From a virus, in the IMG/VR virus record IMGVR_UViG_3300028025_004323, positions 1-59,583 of that record: a stretch of 59,583 nucleotides of DNA. One strand, given 5' to 3'. Under the pieces are notes generated by a model. That model ran no database searches and had not been told where the DNA came from. It saw only the letters and a program-made list of their open reading frames with translations. This document shows, piece after piece, positions 18,294 to 26,374 of this stretch (position 1 is its first letter; every line of letters starts with the position of its first letter). The position numbers and the translations under genes were made by a program.

Positions 18294-19106
18294 ATGAAGA
18301 AATCTATCATCACCAATACTGAGGAAATCCAACAGTACATCAAAGACATTCGTAAAATTTCTGTTATTTCTCACGAAAGACAAGAAGAAATTTTTACATT
18401 ACTGAATGATAAAAAAATTAGTAAGGAGTTAAAGTCAAAATTACACGAAGAATTAGTTGTGGGTAATTTAAGATTTGTTATTTCTGTTGCAAAAATGTAC
18501 CAAAACCAAGGAATGGATATTATGGATTTAATATCAGAAGGTAATATTGGTCTTATAAAGGCAGCAGAAAGATTTGATCCAACAAGTGGATTAAAATTCA
18601 TCTCATATGCGGTTTGGTGGGTTAGACAATCCATTATGGCATCTCTAAATGAAAATGCAAGAACTATCCGACTACCATCAAACTTAATTCAAGAAGCTCA
18701 AAAGGCAAAGAAAGAAGAGGTGAGTGATGAAGATAGATTTTACACTGGTGCTAACGAAGAACAACCAATTGCCACTAACTTACCATATTGTGTAGGTTTA
18801 TATAAAACCATCAATGAAGAGGGAGACCAATTGATTGATATGATTCCAAATAAAGAGGCTGAAAGTCCTGATGCAATTCTTAATTCACCAGAAGAAATAA
18901 AGAAAAAGGTTGCGTTAATGTTAAATGTTTTAGATGAAAGAGAAAAGATAATCATCGAAAGATATTATGGATTAACAGGAATTGAATCCAATTTAGATGA
19001 TTTAGGTGAAGAGTTTGGTTGTACCAAAGAACGTATCAGACAATTACGTGATAAAGCCATTAAGAAGTTAAGAAACGAGAGTTTTGGTCTTCTAAACTAT
19101 TTATAA
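18294..19106 (+). CDS. RpoD-family sigma factor
   Basis: A 270-residue sigma-70 protein. Region 1.2/2.1 starts near residue 10. The core-binding and -10 recognition regions 2.2-2.4 are visible as DLISEGNIGLIKAAERFDP and FISYAVWWVRQSI (about 82-120). A shortened region 3 follows, and region 4 ends in the helix-turn-helix TKERIRQLRDKAIKKLR (about 243-259). It most resembles the compact primary sigma factors of Bacteroidota rather than T4 gp55. It would redirect host RNA polymerase, and is the best candidate in the window for reading the TATTTATA signals, though that link is inference. The last codons and stop contain a TATTTATA sequence serving the next gene. Confidence 0.88.
   Translation: MKKSIITNTEEIQQYIKDIRKISVISHERQEEIFTLLNDKKISKELKSKLHEELVVGNLRFVISVAKMYQNQGMDIMDLISEGNIGLIKAAERFDPTSGLKFISYAVWWVRQSIMASLNENARTIRLPSNLIQEAQKAKKEEVSDEDRFYTGANEEQPIATNLPYCVGLYKTINEEGDQLIDMIPNKEAESPDAILNSPEEIKKKVALMLNVLDEREKIIIERYYGLTGIESNLDDLGEEFGCTKERIRQLRDKAIKKLRNESFGLLNYL
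19098..19105 (+). promoter_or_regulatory. TATTTATA overlapping the end of the sigma gene
   Basis: The motif spans the last sense codons and most of the stop of the sigma factor gene, 6 nt before the next ATG. Because it is part of a coding sequence, chance is harder to exclude here. Confidence 0.3.
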
Positions 19107-19111
19107 TTTAT

Positions 19112-20749
19112 ATGAATAATAATTGGTTAAAGATTTTAGTTGGTTTATCTGCGGTATTAATTGCTGGGACTGCAGCTTATTTTTCAGTAACAGGGTTAGG
19201 TGTTTTATTTAGTGGAGCGGCAATTGCTGTTATGGTTATGGCGGGTTCACTCGAATTTGCGAAACTTGTTACCGCCACTTATTTAAAACAAAAATGGACT
19301 GAAATAAAAGGTTTTAATAAATGGTATTTATCATTTGCCGTTGCGGTTTTAATGTTAATAACGTCGGCCGGCATCTTTGGTTACTTATCAAATGCATTCC
19401 AACAACAAAACTTAAAACTTGACCAAGTAGAAAGAGAAATATCGGTTTACCAAAATCAAATTACAAAAAATGACGGTGAAATTGCTCGTTATACAACACA
19501 ATTAACCAACCAACAAAATATTCGTAACTCACAAGAATCAAATTTATCTAAACAAATTGATAAAGACAAATCAACAGCTAGAGTTACACAGATGATTCGT
19601 ACCGCGGATAAAGAAATAAGTTCCATATCTAATCGAATTGATGAATTAACAAAACAAAATAATGTTGCGTTAGATTCAATAAATGCAATTAAAAATAATA
19701 ACATTAGTATTGAAAGAGAAGTTGGTGGATTTAGATTTGTTGCAGAGTCGTTTGGTGTTGAATTAAATTCGGTAGTTAAATTTTTTATAATCTTAATTGT
19801 TATTGTATTTGACCCATTAGCTATTGCGTTGGTAATTGCATTTAACCAGTTAATGATGAATAAAAGAAAAGAAGAAGATGAAGATGTCATTTCCAAACCC
19901 GAAGATTTAAAAGATTTTGTTGATGAAACAACAAGAGTACGATTATCCGAAAGAGATTTGGAAATATTGGAGAAACATTTATTAAATCCCGAAGGTCCAA
20001 ATGAAAAATTAAAAGAGGCTGCTCAAAAATATAGTGATAAAGTAAGGGAAAAACATGTACCGATTAAGGATTTTAATGTTGATGAAAAATGGGATGGAAT
20101 ATCTCAAGAGGTTTGGGATAGAATGGAATCGATTGAAAAGCAAAGAGAATCCATTCATGGACCAATAACCGAAGAAGACTCACCACCAACAGGTGCATTT
20201 GCTAATAGTGAACATAGAGAAAAGTTAGAACAAAGAAATACTTTGGTGGAAATAATGAAGAATGACCAAGAGTTAGGGTTATATGATGAACCGTTTGATA
20301 ACCCGATGATTAAAGAATCTGAAAGACTTACAAAAATGGACGAAGAATTGAAATTACAAGAAGAAGAATACGACGACGATGATATTTCGGATTGGGATGC
20401 AACTTTAATGGATGGGTTAGAAGACGAACCACCATTCTTTACCGATGAAGAAATTGAGAAAATTTTACAAGAACAACCAACCGAAGAAGAAATTGAGGAA
20501 AATTTTTCCACTATAGAACCAAATATGGAGAATATTTTCCAAGATGAGGATTACTTAACAGATGCAATCTTGGAATTTAATCAACAATCAATGGAGGAAG
20601 AATTCGACGAATCAATACCCGAAGAGGAACAAACGTTTGGTTTAGACATTAAACAACTAAACGAAACATTAGAAGAAGTTAACAAAGAGATAGACGCTGA
20701 AATTGAAGAGACACCACCAACGGAGAGTGTTGAAAAAAAAAAATATTGA
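19112..20749 (+). CDS. Multi-pass membrane protein with coiled coil and acidic tail
   Basis: A 545-residue protein. Hydrophobic segments lie at about 7-27, 29-48, 70-92 and 222-248. Between the third and fourth lies a long coiled coil (about 95-200), presumably periplasmic. The C-terminal 290 residues are cytoplasmic and strongly acidic (many E/D clusters). The overall plan (FAKLVTATYLKQKW after the second segment) resembles membrane proteins found in other large marine and freshwater phages, related to DUF4407-type proteins. The gene ends right after a run of 11 A residues; a -1 shift there would join it to the acidic frame downstream. Function unknown. Confidence 0.7.
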   Translation: MNNNWLKILVGLSAVLIAGTAAYFSVTGLGVLFSGAAIAVMVMAGSLEFAKLVTATYLKQKWTEIKGFNKWYLSFAVAVLMLITSAGIFGYLSNAFQQQNLKLDQVEREISVYQNQITKNDGEIARYTTQLTNQQNIRNSQESNLSKQIDKDKSTARVTQMIRTADKEISSISNRIDELTKQNNVALDSINAIKNNNISIEREVGGFRFVAESFGVELNSVVKFFIILIVIVFDPLAIALVIAFNQLMMNKRKEEDEDVISKPEDLKDFVDETTRVRLSERDLEILEKHLLNPEGPNEKLKEAAQKYSDKVREKHVPIKDFNVDEKWDGISQEVWDRMESIEKQRESIHGPITEEDSPPTGAFANSEHREKLEQRNTLVEIMKNDQELGLYDEPFDNPMIKESERLTKMDEELKLQEEEYDDDDISDWDATLMDGLEDEPPFFTDEEIEKILQEQPTEEEIEENFSTIEPNMENIFQDEDYLTDAILEFNQQSMEEEFDESIPEEEQTFGLDIKQLNETLEEVNKEIDAEIEETPPTESVEKKKY

Positions 20750-20946
20750 TACCCGAAAATTCGAAATCAATAGAAGTAATAGAAGAAGAGGAACGTCAGG
20801 ACTCAAAGTTACAAGAATCACCTAAAGATTCAAGTGAACCCCTTTATTGGGAAAAAGACGACACTAACCCAAATCAAGTAATTTACGATTTGGAAAAAGA
20901 TGTGGTTATAATACCACAATCTGAGGATGAAATAACTAATGATTAA
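20743..20946 (+). CDS. Acidic frame without its own ATG; likely frameshift extension
   Basis: An open frame of about 66 codons that contains no ATG and could start only at a TTG at 20746 overlapping the upstream stop. Its composition, Glu/Asp/Ser-rich and charged, continues that of the preceding membrane protein's tail. It lies in the -1 frame relative to that gene and is entered just after an A11 run (20733-20743). Ribosomal or polymerase slippage would add about 67 residues to the membrane protein. A one-base homopolymer error in the assembly is an equally good explanation. Confidence 0.5.
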   Translation: MLIPENSKSIEVIEEEERQDSKLQESPKDSSEPLYWEKDDTNPNQVIYDLEKDVVIIPQSEDEITND

Positions 20947-20955
20947 TTAATTTAA

Positions 20956-21579
20956 ATGTTGACGATTTATAATATAGAAACGATTGATGAATCAAAATTA
21001 AACATCCATAGAAAAAAATCTAAGAAAACACAGATATTACTATACGATACCCAAAGAAGGGTTGACGATTTTATCAATAAAATAAAATATAGAAAGAATG
21101 GTAAGTTCGAAGATATCCCACATTTCATTATAACTAAATTAGGTACAGTATACCAACTATTTGATACTGATTATAGTTCCAATACGTTTAATGACAATAG
21201 GAACGATAAGAAGATGATAAAAATCGCCATTGAGAACTTGGGTTGGTTAAATAAAAATACCATCACTGGTATCCTTAATAATTGGATTGGCGACCCATAT
21301 AGGTCCGAACCACACATCCGTAATTGGAGAAATTACTTTTTTTGGGACAAATACAACGAAAATCAACTGTCAGTACTCTCAGAGCTTTGTGAAATGTTAT
21401 GTGAAAGACATGATATTTTTAAACAAACCGTCCCATCTAACGGATATCTTGAAAATATATCTAATTTCAAGGGGATTGTATGTAAATCCAACTTTTCAAG
21501 TATTTATACAGATATAAACCCTTCATTTAATTTTAGAATATTTTTCAACAATGCAAAAGAAACCAATAACAGAATATGA
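20956..21579 (+). CDS. Degenerate amidase_2/PGRP-fold protein
   Basis: A 207-residue protein resembling type 2 N-acetylmuramoyl-L-alanine amidases. The strand PHFIITKLGTVYQLFD near residue 55, a long helix with ENQLSVLSELCEMLCERHDI, and the terminal TDINPSFNF motif correspond to conserved parts of the fold. Two usual zinc-ligand histidines seem missing: the first strand reads ILLYDTQ where IVxHH is expected, and the segment before TDINPSF lacks His. It may therefore bind peptidoglycan without cleaving it, for example as a virion component. It overlaps the following gene by 29 nt. An endolysin role is possible but not favoured. Confidence 0.55.
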   Translation: MLTIYNIETIDESKLNIHRKKSKKTQILLYDTQRRVDDFINKIKYRKNGKFEDIPHFIITKLGTVYQLFDTDYSSNTFNDNRNDKKMIKIAIENLGWLNKNTITGILNNWIGDPYRSEPHIRNWRNYFFWDKYNENQLSVLSELCEMLCERHDIFKQTVPSNGYLENISNFKGIVCKSNFSSIYTDINPSFNFRIFFNNAKETNNRI

Positions 21580-22102
21580 TAGTACCAAAACTATGTTGAA
21601 CACATTAAGAAAACTTAATGAGTCTAAACAAGCAGGTACCCTTAGAGAGCAATCACAAGAACAAAGAATCAGTAACGACACATCCACATTCCCAAAAGGG
21701 GAAGAACAACTATCAACTCAGTCAATGAAAAACGATTTAATGGTTATTAATGACGTTGAGGTAAAGTTAATGTCTGGAGATAATTTAGATATGAAATTAA
21801 TGGATGACCAAAAGAATTCCATTTCAGGTATTATTGATAATTTTAAACAACAAGTTTCACAAATTGTGGAGTTTGAGCCAGGTTTTACAATTGCACCTAA
21901 TCAAATTAGATTAGATGGTACCCTTACAGATGATGATGTAAGTTTTGTGTTTATTGCTGGAGAAGAGGGAGGTTTATATATAAATGCTGATATGTTGAAA
22001 TTGGATTCGGAAGTTATGATTATAATGGATAAATTGGTAAAATTTGAACCGACATTTAAAACGGCAATGGAACCATTAATAAGTCAAAGAAGTAATAACT
22101 AA
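21551..22102 (+). CDS. Hypothetical acidic protein
   Basis: A 183-residue soluble protein that begins inside the amidase-fold gene in another frame. The first about 65 residues are Lys/Gln/Ser-rich and probably disordered. The rest alternates helices and strands (ISGIIDNFKQQVSQIVEFEPGFTIAP, then VSFVFIAGEEGGLYINADM) and looks globular. No family is recognised. It runs into a chain of tightly spaced genes ending with the ParB-like mosaic protein, so it may be part of a virion-assembly cluster, inferred from spacing only. Confidence 0.6.
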   Translation: MQKKPITEYDSTKTMLNTLRKLNESKQAGTLREQSQEQRISNDTSTFPKGEEQLSTQSMKNDLMVINDVEVKLMSGDNLDMKLMDDQKNSISGIIDNFKQQVSQIVEFEPGFTIAPNQIRLDGTLTDDDVSFVFIAGEEGGLYINADMLKLDSEVMIIMDKLVKFEPTFKTAMEPLISQRSNN

Positions 22103-22104
22103 TA

Positions 22105-22344
22105 ATGTCATTTAGTAACGACGATAAGAAGGAAATAGAGAGAATCACAAGGAAAGAAATTAAAGATTTCATGGATTCAACCCAAGCGCATAGAATTGTT
22201 GTTAAAATGATTCAGGATGAGTTAGGTTCTAAAAAGGTAGATGATAAAATAGTAGATTTATCTACTAAAGTTGTTGTTGAATTATTTAAAACATTATGGC
22301 AAAGAAAGTCATTTTGGGAAACAGCATTAAAAAGTGTTAGATAA
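22105..22344 (+). CDS. Small helical hypothetical protein
   Basis: A 79-residue, almost entirely helical, charged protein (KKEIERITRKEIKDFMDS, then IVDLSTKVVVELFKTLWQRKSFWETAL). No membrane segment and no recognised domain. It starts 2 nt after the upstream stop and its own TAA shares a base with the next ATG, so it is translationally coupled at both ends. Small helical proteins of this kind occur in structural clusters of cyanophage-like genomes, but the role is unknown. Confidence 0.6.
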   Translation: MSFSNDDKKEIERITRKEIKDFMDSTQAHRIVVKMIQDELGSKKVDDKIVDLSTKVVVELFKTLWQRKSFWETALKSVR

Positions 22345-23633
22345 TGGAAAAAGTAATTAAACCTGATATTAAAGGTGAAATGGACGAGTTCCAAAGATTA
22401 TCGCAAGATTTGAGACGAGATGAAAAAATTGACATCTCCGTTGAGGAACTTGTACGCTCTTTTGAAGGATTGAAGGAACAAACACTTACAGATGATGTTT
22501 GGCCTAAATTAGAGAATACAGAATCAAACGAAATAGAGAAGGGGGATATTGAGGCGGTTAATGACATTGCAAAAATGTATAATAAAACCAACCCCAAGAA
22601 ATTAATAAAAGCAATTAAATCGGGAGAATACGAAAGACCTCTAATATTAAAAATGGGTCGTAGATATATCCTTATTGCTGGTAACACAAGATTATGCACC
22701 GCAGCGGCAATGGGAGTTAACCCTAAGGTGTTTATTGGTGAGATTGGAGAAGAAATTAACGAGTCCGAATCATTGAAAGGTGGAGAATCCGACCACAAGA
22801 CATTAACCCAACTTGCAAAGAAACACGACGCTAAAGGTTATTATCACATTGTTAATATGGTTCAATCCCTTAAAAAAGAATTGGAAATGGGAATTAAAAT
22901 CGAAATGGAACATACCGACGATAAGGATGAGGCAACAGAAATTGCGATGGACCATTTGTGGGAAAATCCATCATATTATACAAAACTGAAAAAATCAGAC
23001 ATAGAAGAGGATTGTTGGAAAGGATATAAACAAGTTGGAAGTAAAATAAAGAACGGTAAAAACGTACCCAATTGTGTCCCAACCAACGAAGCATCTAGTC
23101 TAGCACAACAAGCCGCAATTGCAATCAATATGAAAAAGAAAAAGATTGAACCTAAAGAATCTATGGGTGCTGGAGGTTCAGGATCATTTGAAGGTCCTGT
23201 TTTTAGTGATGTAGTGTTAAAAAAAGACATTCATAAATTCCATAATTCAAACCTTAAAGAACAACAAGAGGAAGTGGGTGAAGCAACCGACGCATCATCT
23301 TCAGGTGGTTACGACGTACCTTTGTTTGGTAAAACACCTAAAGGACGTAGAAATCCATTAAAGATAGACGGTCCCGATAGTATCTATAAAGGTAGAGCGG
23401 TAACAGATAAGAAATTTCCCAAATGGGGAGGTCCAGGAGGTGTTTTTGTTAAGGTTAAGGAGAAGTGTAAAAAGTTCCCTTACTGTAACCAAGGAGACAC
23501 TGGAGCATTAGAATTCATCAAAGAAGACAAAGAAATAGTACAAGCAATAACCGAAACATCAAAAAAATACGGTATTCCATATAAAGAAATGGAAAAAATT
23601 GTATTAAATGAGATAAATAAGATATTTATTTAG
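22344..23633 (+). CDS. Mosaic protein with ParB-like domain and conserved C-rich module
   Basis: A 429-residue multidomain protein. Residues about 70-130 resemble a ParB/sulfiredoxin-type nuclease domain (ERPLILKMGRRYILIAGNTRLCTAAAMG). Residues about 155-215 resemble a DUF5661-type module (GIKIEMEHTDDKDEATEIAMDHL). Next comes DCWKGYKQVGSKIKNG followed by VPNCVP, a short Cys-containing signature I recall from many phage structural clusters, and the C-terminal part has another Cys pair (CKKFPYC). The C-terminal 30 residues form a helix. Combination in one chain suggests a DNA- or nucleotide-acting head associated with virion genes. The ParB call is fairly good; the other two names come from memory. 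Confidence 0.65.
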   Translation: MEKVIKPDIKGEMDEFQRLSQDLRRDEKIDISVEELVRSFEGLKEQTLTDDVWPKLENTESNEIEKGDIEAVNDIAKMYNKTNPKKLIKAIKSGEYERPLILKMGRRYILIAGNTRLCTAAAMGVNPKVFIGEIGEEINESESLKGGESDHKTLTQLAKKHDAKGYYHIVNMVQSLKKELEMGIKIEMEHTDDKDEATEIAMDHLWENPSYYTKLKKSDIEEDCWKGYKQVGSKIKNGKNVPNCVPTNEASSLAQQAAIAINMKKKKIEPKESMGAGGSGSFEGPVFSDVVLKKDIHKFHNSNLKEQQEEVGEATDASSSGGYDVPLFGKTPKGRRNPLKIDGPDSIYKGRAVTDKKFPKWGGPGGVFVKVKEKCKKFPYCNQGDTGALEFIKEDKEIVQAITETSKKYGIPYKEMEKIVLNEINKIFI

Positions 23634-23634
23634 T

Positions 23635-24912
23635 ATGAAAATAACAGAACTTAATACAATCATTGAAAATGTGATATCTGATGAAATCAGAAGAACTATT
23701 ATTTCAGAGTCAGAAGAGAGTAAAAAGGAAGTATTTCACATAACCTGTGAAGGTGAACCTGTTAGTACTCATGACTCTAAAGACGAAGCTGAAAGTCATT
23801 TAGATATATATAAAAAAGACCACCCAGGTAAACAATTTATAATCGAAAAAGGGGTTTACGAATCTCATTCAGATATGATTGATAAATTAGATGAAATGGG
23901 TCAACAATTAGAAGAAAAAGAAAATACAAATATGGAAAATCAAGAACCAAAAGAGGGTAATTTATTCTCAGGTGCATTATTAAAGGCTAAAGAAAGTGGT
24001 GAAGATAAATTTACCGTTGACGGTAAAGAATATGATGTTAAGGAATCTTGGCAACAAATGGAAGAAGAAGAAATTCGTGAAGACGAAACTTGCGAACAAT
24101 GCGGCGATGGTGATATGAAAGAAGAAGAACCAAAAGAAGGTAAGAAATTTACCCAAATGATAATGAAATCTATCACTGAGAAAACAGAGAACTGTGAACA
24201 ATGTGGTGGTATGTTAAATGAAGAAGGGTCTTGTGATGAATGTGGTGGTGGAATGTACGAATCTAAAACGAAAAAATTACGTTTGAAGGAATCTGAATTA
24301 GTTAGTCTTATCACTAAAATGGTTAATGAATCTATTCCGGGTTTAGAAGCCGCAAAAAATTCACATAGAGAAAGTGGTAAAGAAAACAACGCATACTTAG
24401 CTGACGTTGATAAAAAAATGAAAGATTACCTATCATTCGACGGTAACGATAATCCTGAATTCCCTAAGGCAATTGGTAAAGGAGATAAAGTTGCAAGAGA
24501 AAATACATCAGAACAAGAGGACGAAATTAAAAAGAATTTCGCTGGTTTAGAAAATTTAGATTATGATATTGAACCATCTGAACAATTTAAGAAAAGATTG
24601 AAGATGGCAATCGAAGGAGATAAATTAATGGGTAATGCACCAACAACTGAAAAAACAAAGGTAACTCCAAGTAATGGTGCTAAATTAGGTGAAGAACCAA
24701 AAGATAAAGACGGTAACAGTATTCCAACACCGGAAACTGCGAAGAAAATAGAAAAACAAGTTAAGAATAGAGCTGAAGATAAAAAGAAAAGAGTTCTCTA
24801 CTCAAAAGAGTCTGTTCCAGTTAACGAATCTCAAATAAAGTTTTCTAATGTTCTTGAAGAAGAAATTAAGAAAATGAAAGATATGGTTAACTACAATAAA
24901 AAAACTCAATAA
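23635..24912 (+). CDS. Acidic low-complexity protein with zinc-ribbon-like Cys pairs
   Basis: A 425-residue, very charged protein starting 1 nt after the previous stop. It contains three C-x2-C pairs between about residues 155 and 205 (CEQCGDGDM, CEQCGGML, CDECGGGM), which could form one or two zinc ribbons. Long Glu/Lys-rich helical regions flank them, and several stretches begin with ESELVSLI or LEEEIKKM-type amphipathic helices. The composition recalls scaffold or assembly proteins, but nothing proves this. It ends the run of coupled genes begun at 20956. Confidence 0.6.
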   Translation: MKITELNTIIENVISDEIRRTIISESEESKKEVFHITCEGEPVSTHDSKDEAESHLDIYKKDHPGKQFIIEKGVYESHSDMIDKLDEMGQQLEEKENTNMENQEPKEGNLFSGALLKAKESGEDKFTVDGKEYDVKESWQQMEEEEIREDETCEQCGDGDMKEEEPKEGKKFTQMIMKSITEKTENCEQCGGMLNEEGSCDECGGGMYESKTKKLRLKESELVSLITKMVNESIPGLEAAKNSHRESGKENNAYLADVDKKMKDYLSFDGNDNPEFPKAIGKGDKVARENTSEQEDEIKKNFAGLENLDYDIEPSEQFKKRLKMAIEGDKLMGNAPTTEKTKVTPSNGAKLGEEPKDKDGNSIPTPETAKKIEKQVKNRAEDKKKRVLYSKESVPVNESQIKFSNVLEEEIKKMKDMVNYNKKTQ

Positions 24913-24938
24913 TTCTTCTTTTTATTTTCTTTTATCCT

Positions 24939-24946
24939 TATATTTG
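24939..24946 (+). promoter_or_regulatory. TATATTTG, Bacteroidota-type -7 element
   Basis: Exact TAnnTTTG match 13 nt before the ATG at 24960, preceded by a T/C-rich tract where a -33 element would lie. Confidence 0.5.
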
Positions 24947-24959
24947 ACATAATAGGAAC

Positions 24960-25415
24960 ATGGAAAATAGAGAAGGTTATTTAGAGTTTATTACATCGGA
25001 AAATTACAAAAATCAAATCGATATTTGGTACAAGGCTTATAATATAAGTCGAGAAAAGACTGAATTATTTTACGATTTTCTAACTTCATTATACACATTG
25101 GTGGATGAAACCTATTTAGGTTCAGATGTTGTTTATTTAGAGGAAACACAAAAAAGTCACTTCACATGGTGTTGGGATAAAATTGTGGATAACTTCAGTA
25201 AAGAAAAAATATCATTCAAAGAAAGGGGTAATTACTATGAATATTTTTGGAATTTCTTTTTGGAAGCGTTCTATTTCAATAAGTTAGACGATAAACCAGT
25301 AAGAATTAAAGAATATTTCGAAACCTTATTTGATTTCAGACACAAAAAAACCAGGTCAGAGCTGGATATGTTATCAGAAATTTACAAATTGTTTGAACAA
25401 AACTTGAAAAAGTAA
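24960..25415 (+). CDS. Hypothetical helical protein
   Basis: A 151-residue soluble protein rich in aromatic residues (many Tyr, Phe and Trp) and predicted mostly helical. No motif is recognised. It has its own TATATTTG promoter-like element and a second promoter-like element (TATATTCG) after it, so it is probably expressed separately, in the early or middle class. No signal peptide or membrane segment. Confidence 0.6.
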   Translation: MENREGYLEFITSENYKNQIDIWYKAYNISREKTELFYDFLTSLYTLVDETYLGSDVVYLEETQKSHFTWCWDKIVDNFSKEKISFKERGNYYEYFWNFFLEAFYFNKLDDKPVRIKEYFETLFDFRHKKTRSELDMLSEIYKLFEQNLKK

Positions 25416-25426
25416 ATTTTTTTCCG

Positions 25427-25434
25427 TATATTCG
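25427..25434 (+). promoter_or_regulatory. TATATTCG, possible -7 element
   Basis: One mismatch to TAnnTTTG, 19 nt before the ATG of the Hc1-like gene. Confidence 0.35.
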
Positions 25435-25453
25435 TATTAAAAACTGAAATATT

Positions 25454-25642
25454 ATGGAAACCTTAAAAAAAATCAAGGACCTAGTTGAGAAGATGTCAGT
25501 TGATACCCAAAAGGTATTTGATAAGGGTAATCGTAGTGCATCTATCAGAGCAAGGAAATATGCACAAGAAATAAAAATCCTTATTGCGACATATCGTAAG
25601 GACGTACTTGAAGAAATGAAAAGACATGATGGAACAAATTAA
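25454..25642 (+). CDS. Hc1/histone-H1-like DNA-binding protein
   Basis: A 62-residue basic, helical protein. It shares the pattern of Bacteroidota Hc1-family proteins: an N-terminal KIKDLVEKMSVDTQKVFDKGN helix, then ASIRARKYAQEIKIL and a final RKDVLEEMK helix. In bacteria such proteins bind and compact DNA. In a phage it might coat the phage genome, modify the host nucleoid or influence transcription. It overlaps the next small membrane gene by 17 nt. The family call rests on recalled pattern and length. Confidence 0.7.
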   Translation: METLKKIKDLVEKMSVDTQKVFDKGNRSASIRARKYAQEIKILIATYRKDVLEEMKRHDGTN

Positions 25643-25805
25643 AATATACCTATTCGTATTGAGTATAATCTATTCAATACGATTTCTTATTGAGTTCACA
25701 GTAAGACTAACACAAGAAAATCCAGAACAAATGAAACTATCTAAAGTCGAGGATGCCTTGTTATTGTTTTCATTATCATATATAATAACCTATTTTTTAA
25801 TTTAA
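25626..25805 (+). CDS. Small membrane protein, 59 residues
   Basis: A short gene starting at two consecutive ATG codons inside the 3' end of the Hc1-like gene, in another frame, and ending with TAA. It has two hydrophobic segments (IYLFVLSIIYSIRFLI and ALLLFSLSYIITYFLI) joined by a polar loop, a hairpin topology. This topology is also found in small holins, but there is no lysis neighbour. It fills what would otherwise be a gap and is spaced 4 nt from the following GTG start, supporting that it is real. Confidence 0.6.
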   Translation: MMEQIKIYLFVLSIIYSIRFLIEFTVRLTQENPEQMKLSKVEDALLLFSLSYIITYFLI

Positions 25806-25809
25806 TAAC

Positions 25810-26265
25810 GTGTTTGAAAATATAAAATCATTAAGACCTCATTTCCACTCATTAAGAGAAATTGAGGGTAACGTAAGTTTAGACATCAAATTACCATTAA
25901 CTTGGAGGCACGAAGATATTGTTAAACCTTATAGGTCTATAAAAATAAAAATCCAAGATAAGAATGAAAAGTTTACTTTGTTGTCAATAATATCGTCAGG
26001 GACTCAAGATGGGTACGATGTTGTTTTTGCATGTGCGTTAGAAATTTTACAGATTAATAAAGACGAAGAAGAGAAACAAAAACTATTTCAATTAAAGGTA
26101 AAAGAATTACAAGAGTTATTTAAAAAAGAATCGTTAGATAAATTAAAAGATATAAACCTATTGGAGGATTATGGACAAGAGATTACAACAAGCGACGGAA
26201 TTACTGAGGAAGGAGATGGAGAAGGATCGGAAGGAGATTCAGAGTCACAAGATTCAGATGATTGA
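25810..26265 (+). CDS. Hypothetical protein, GTG start, acidic tail
   Basis: A 151-residue protein starting with GTG 4 nt after the small membrane gene; no in-frame ATG lies near the front. The first 90 residues look like a mixed alpha/beta domain (VSLDIKLPLTW, KFTLLSIISSG, YDVVFACALEI). A charged helix and a disordered acidic end (GDGEGSEGDSES) follow. The last 95 nt are shared, in another frame, with the next small gene. Function unknown. Confidence 0.55.
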   Translation: MFENIKSLRPHFHSLREIEGNVSLDIKLPLTWRHEDIVKPYRSIKIKIQDKNEKFTLLSIISSGTQDGYDVVFACALEILQINKDEEEKQKLFQLKVKELQELFKKESLDKLKDINLLEDYGQEITTSDGITEEGDGEGSEGDSESQDSDD

Positions 26266-26374
26266 AGAGATAAAAAAATTGGACAAGAAAAAAATGTTCG
26301 AAGAAAAACCAAAAAATAAAGTATCTATAATAGATAAAGTATTAAAGATATTAGGTTATGGAAAAAAAAGGTGA
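26171..26374 (+). CDS. Small basic helical protein nested in overlap
   Basis: A 67-residue, Lys-rich, coiled-coil-like protein (QQATELLRKEMEKDRKEI) ending in KILGYGKKR. It begins inside the upstream gene, whose acidic tail is encoded by the same bases, and overlaps the following gene by 17 nt. Overlap with a low-complexity region leaves some doubt, but an ATG start and continuity with the next gene favour it. Confidence 0.45.
   Translation: MDKRLQQATELLRKEMEKDRKEIQSHKIQMIEEIKKLDKKKMFEEKPKNKVSIIDKVLKILGYGKKR

Noticed and set aside
20155-20511. Minus-strand frame (118 codons) opposite the acidic membrane-protein tail
   Set aside because: Ser-rich product is the antisense of GAA/GAT runs; no start context.
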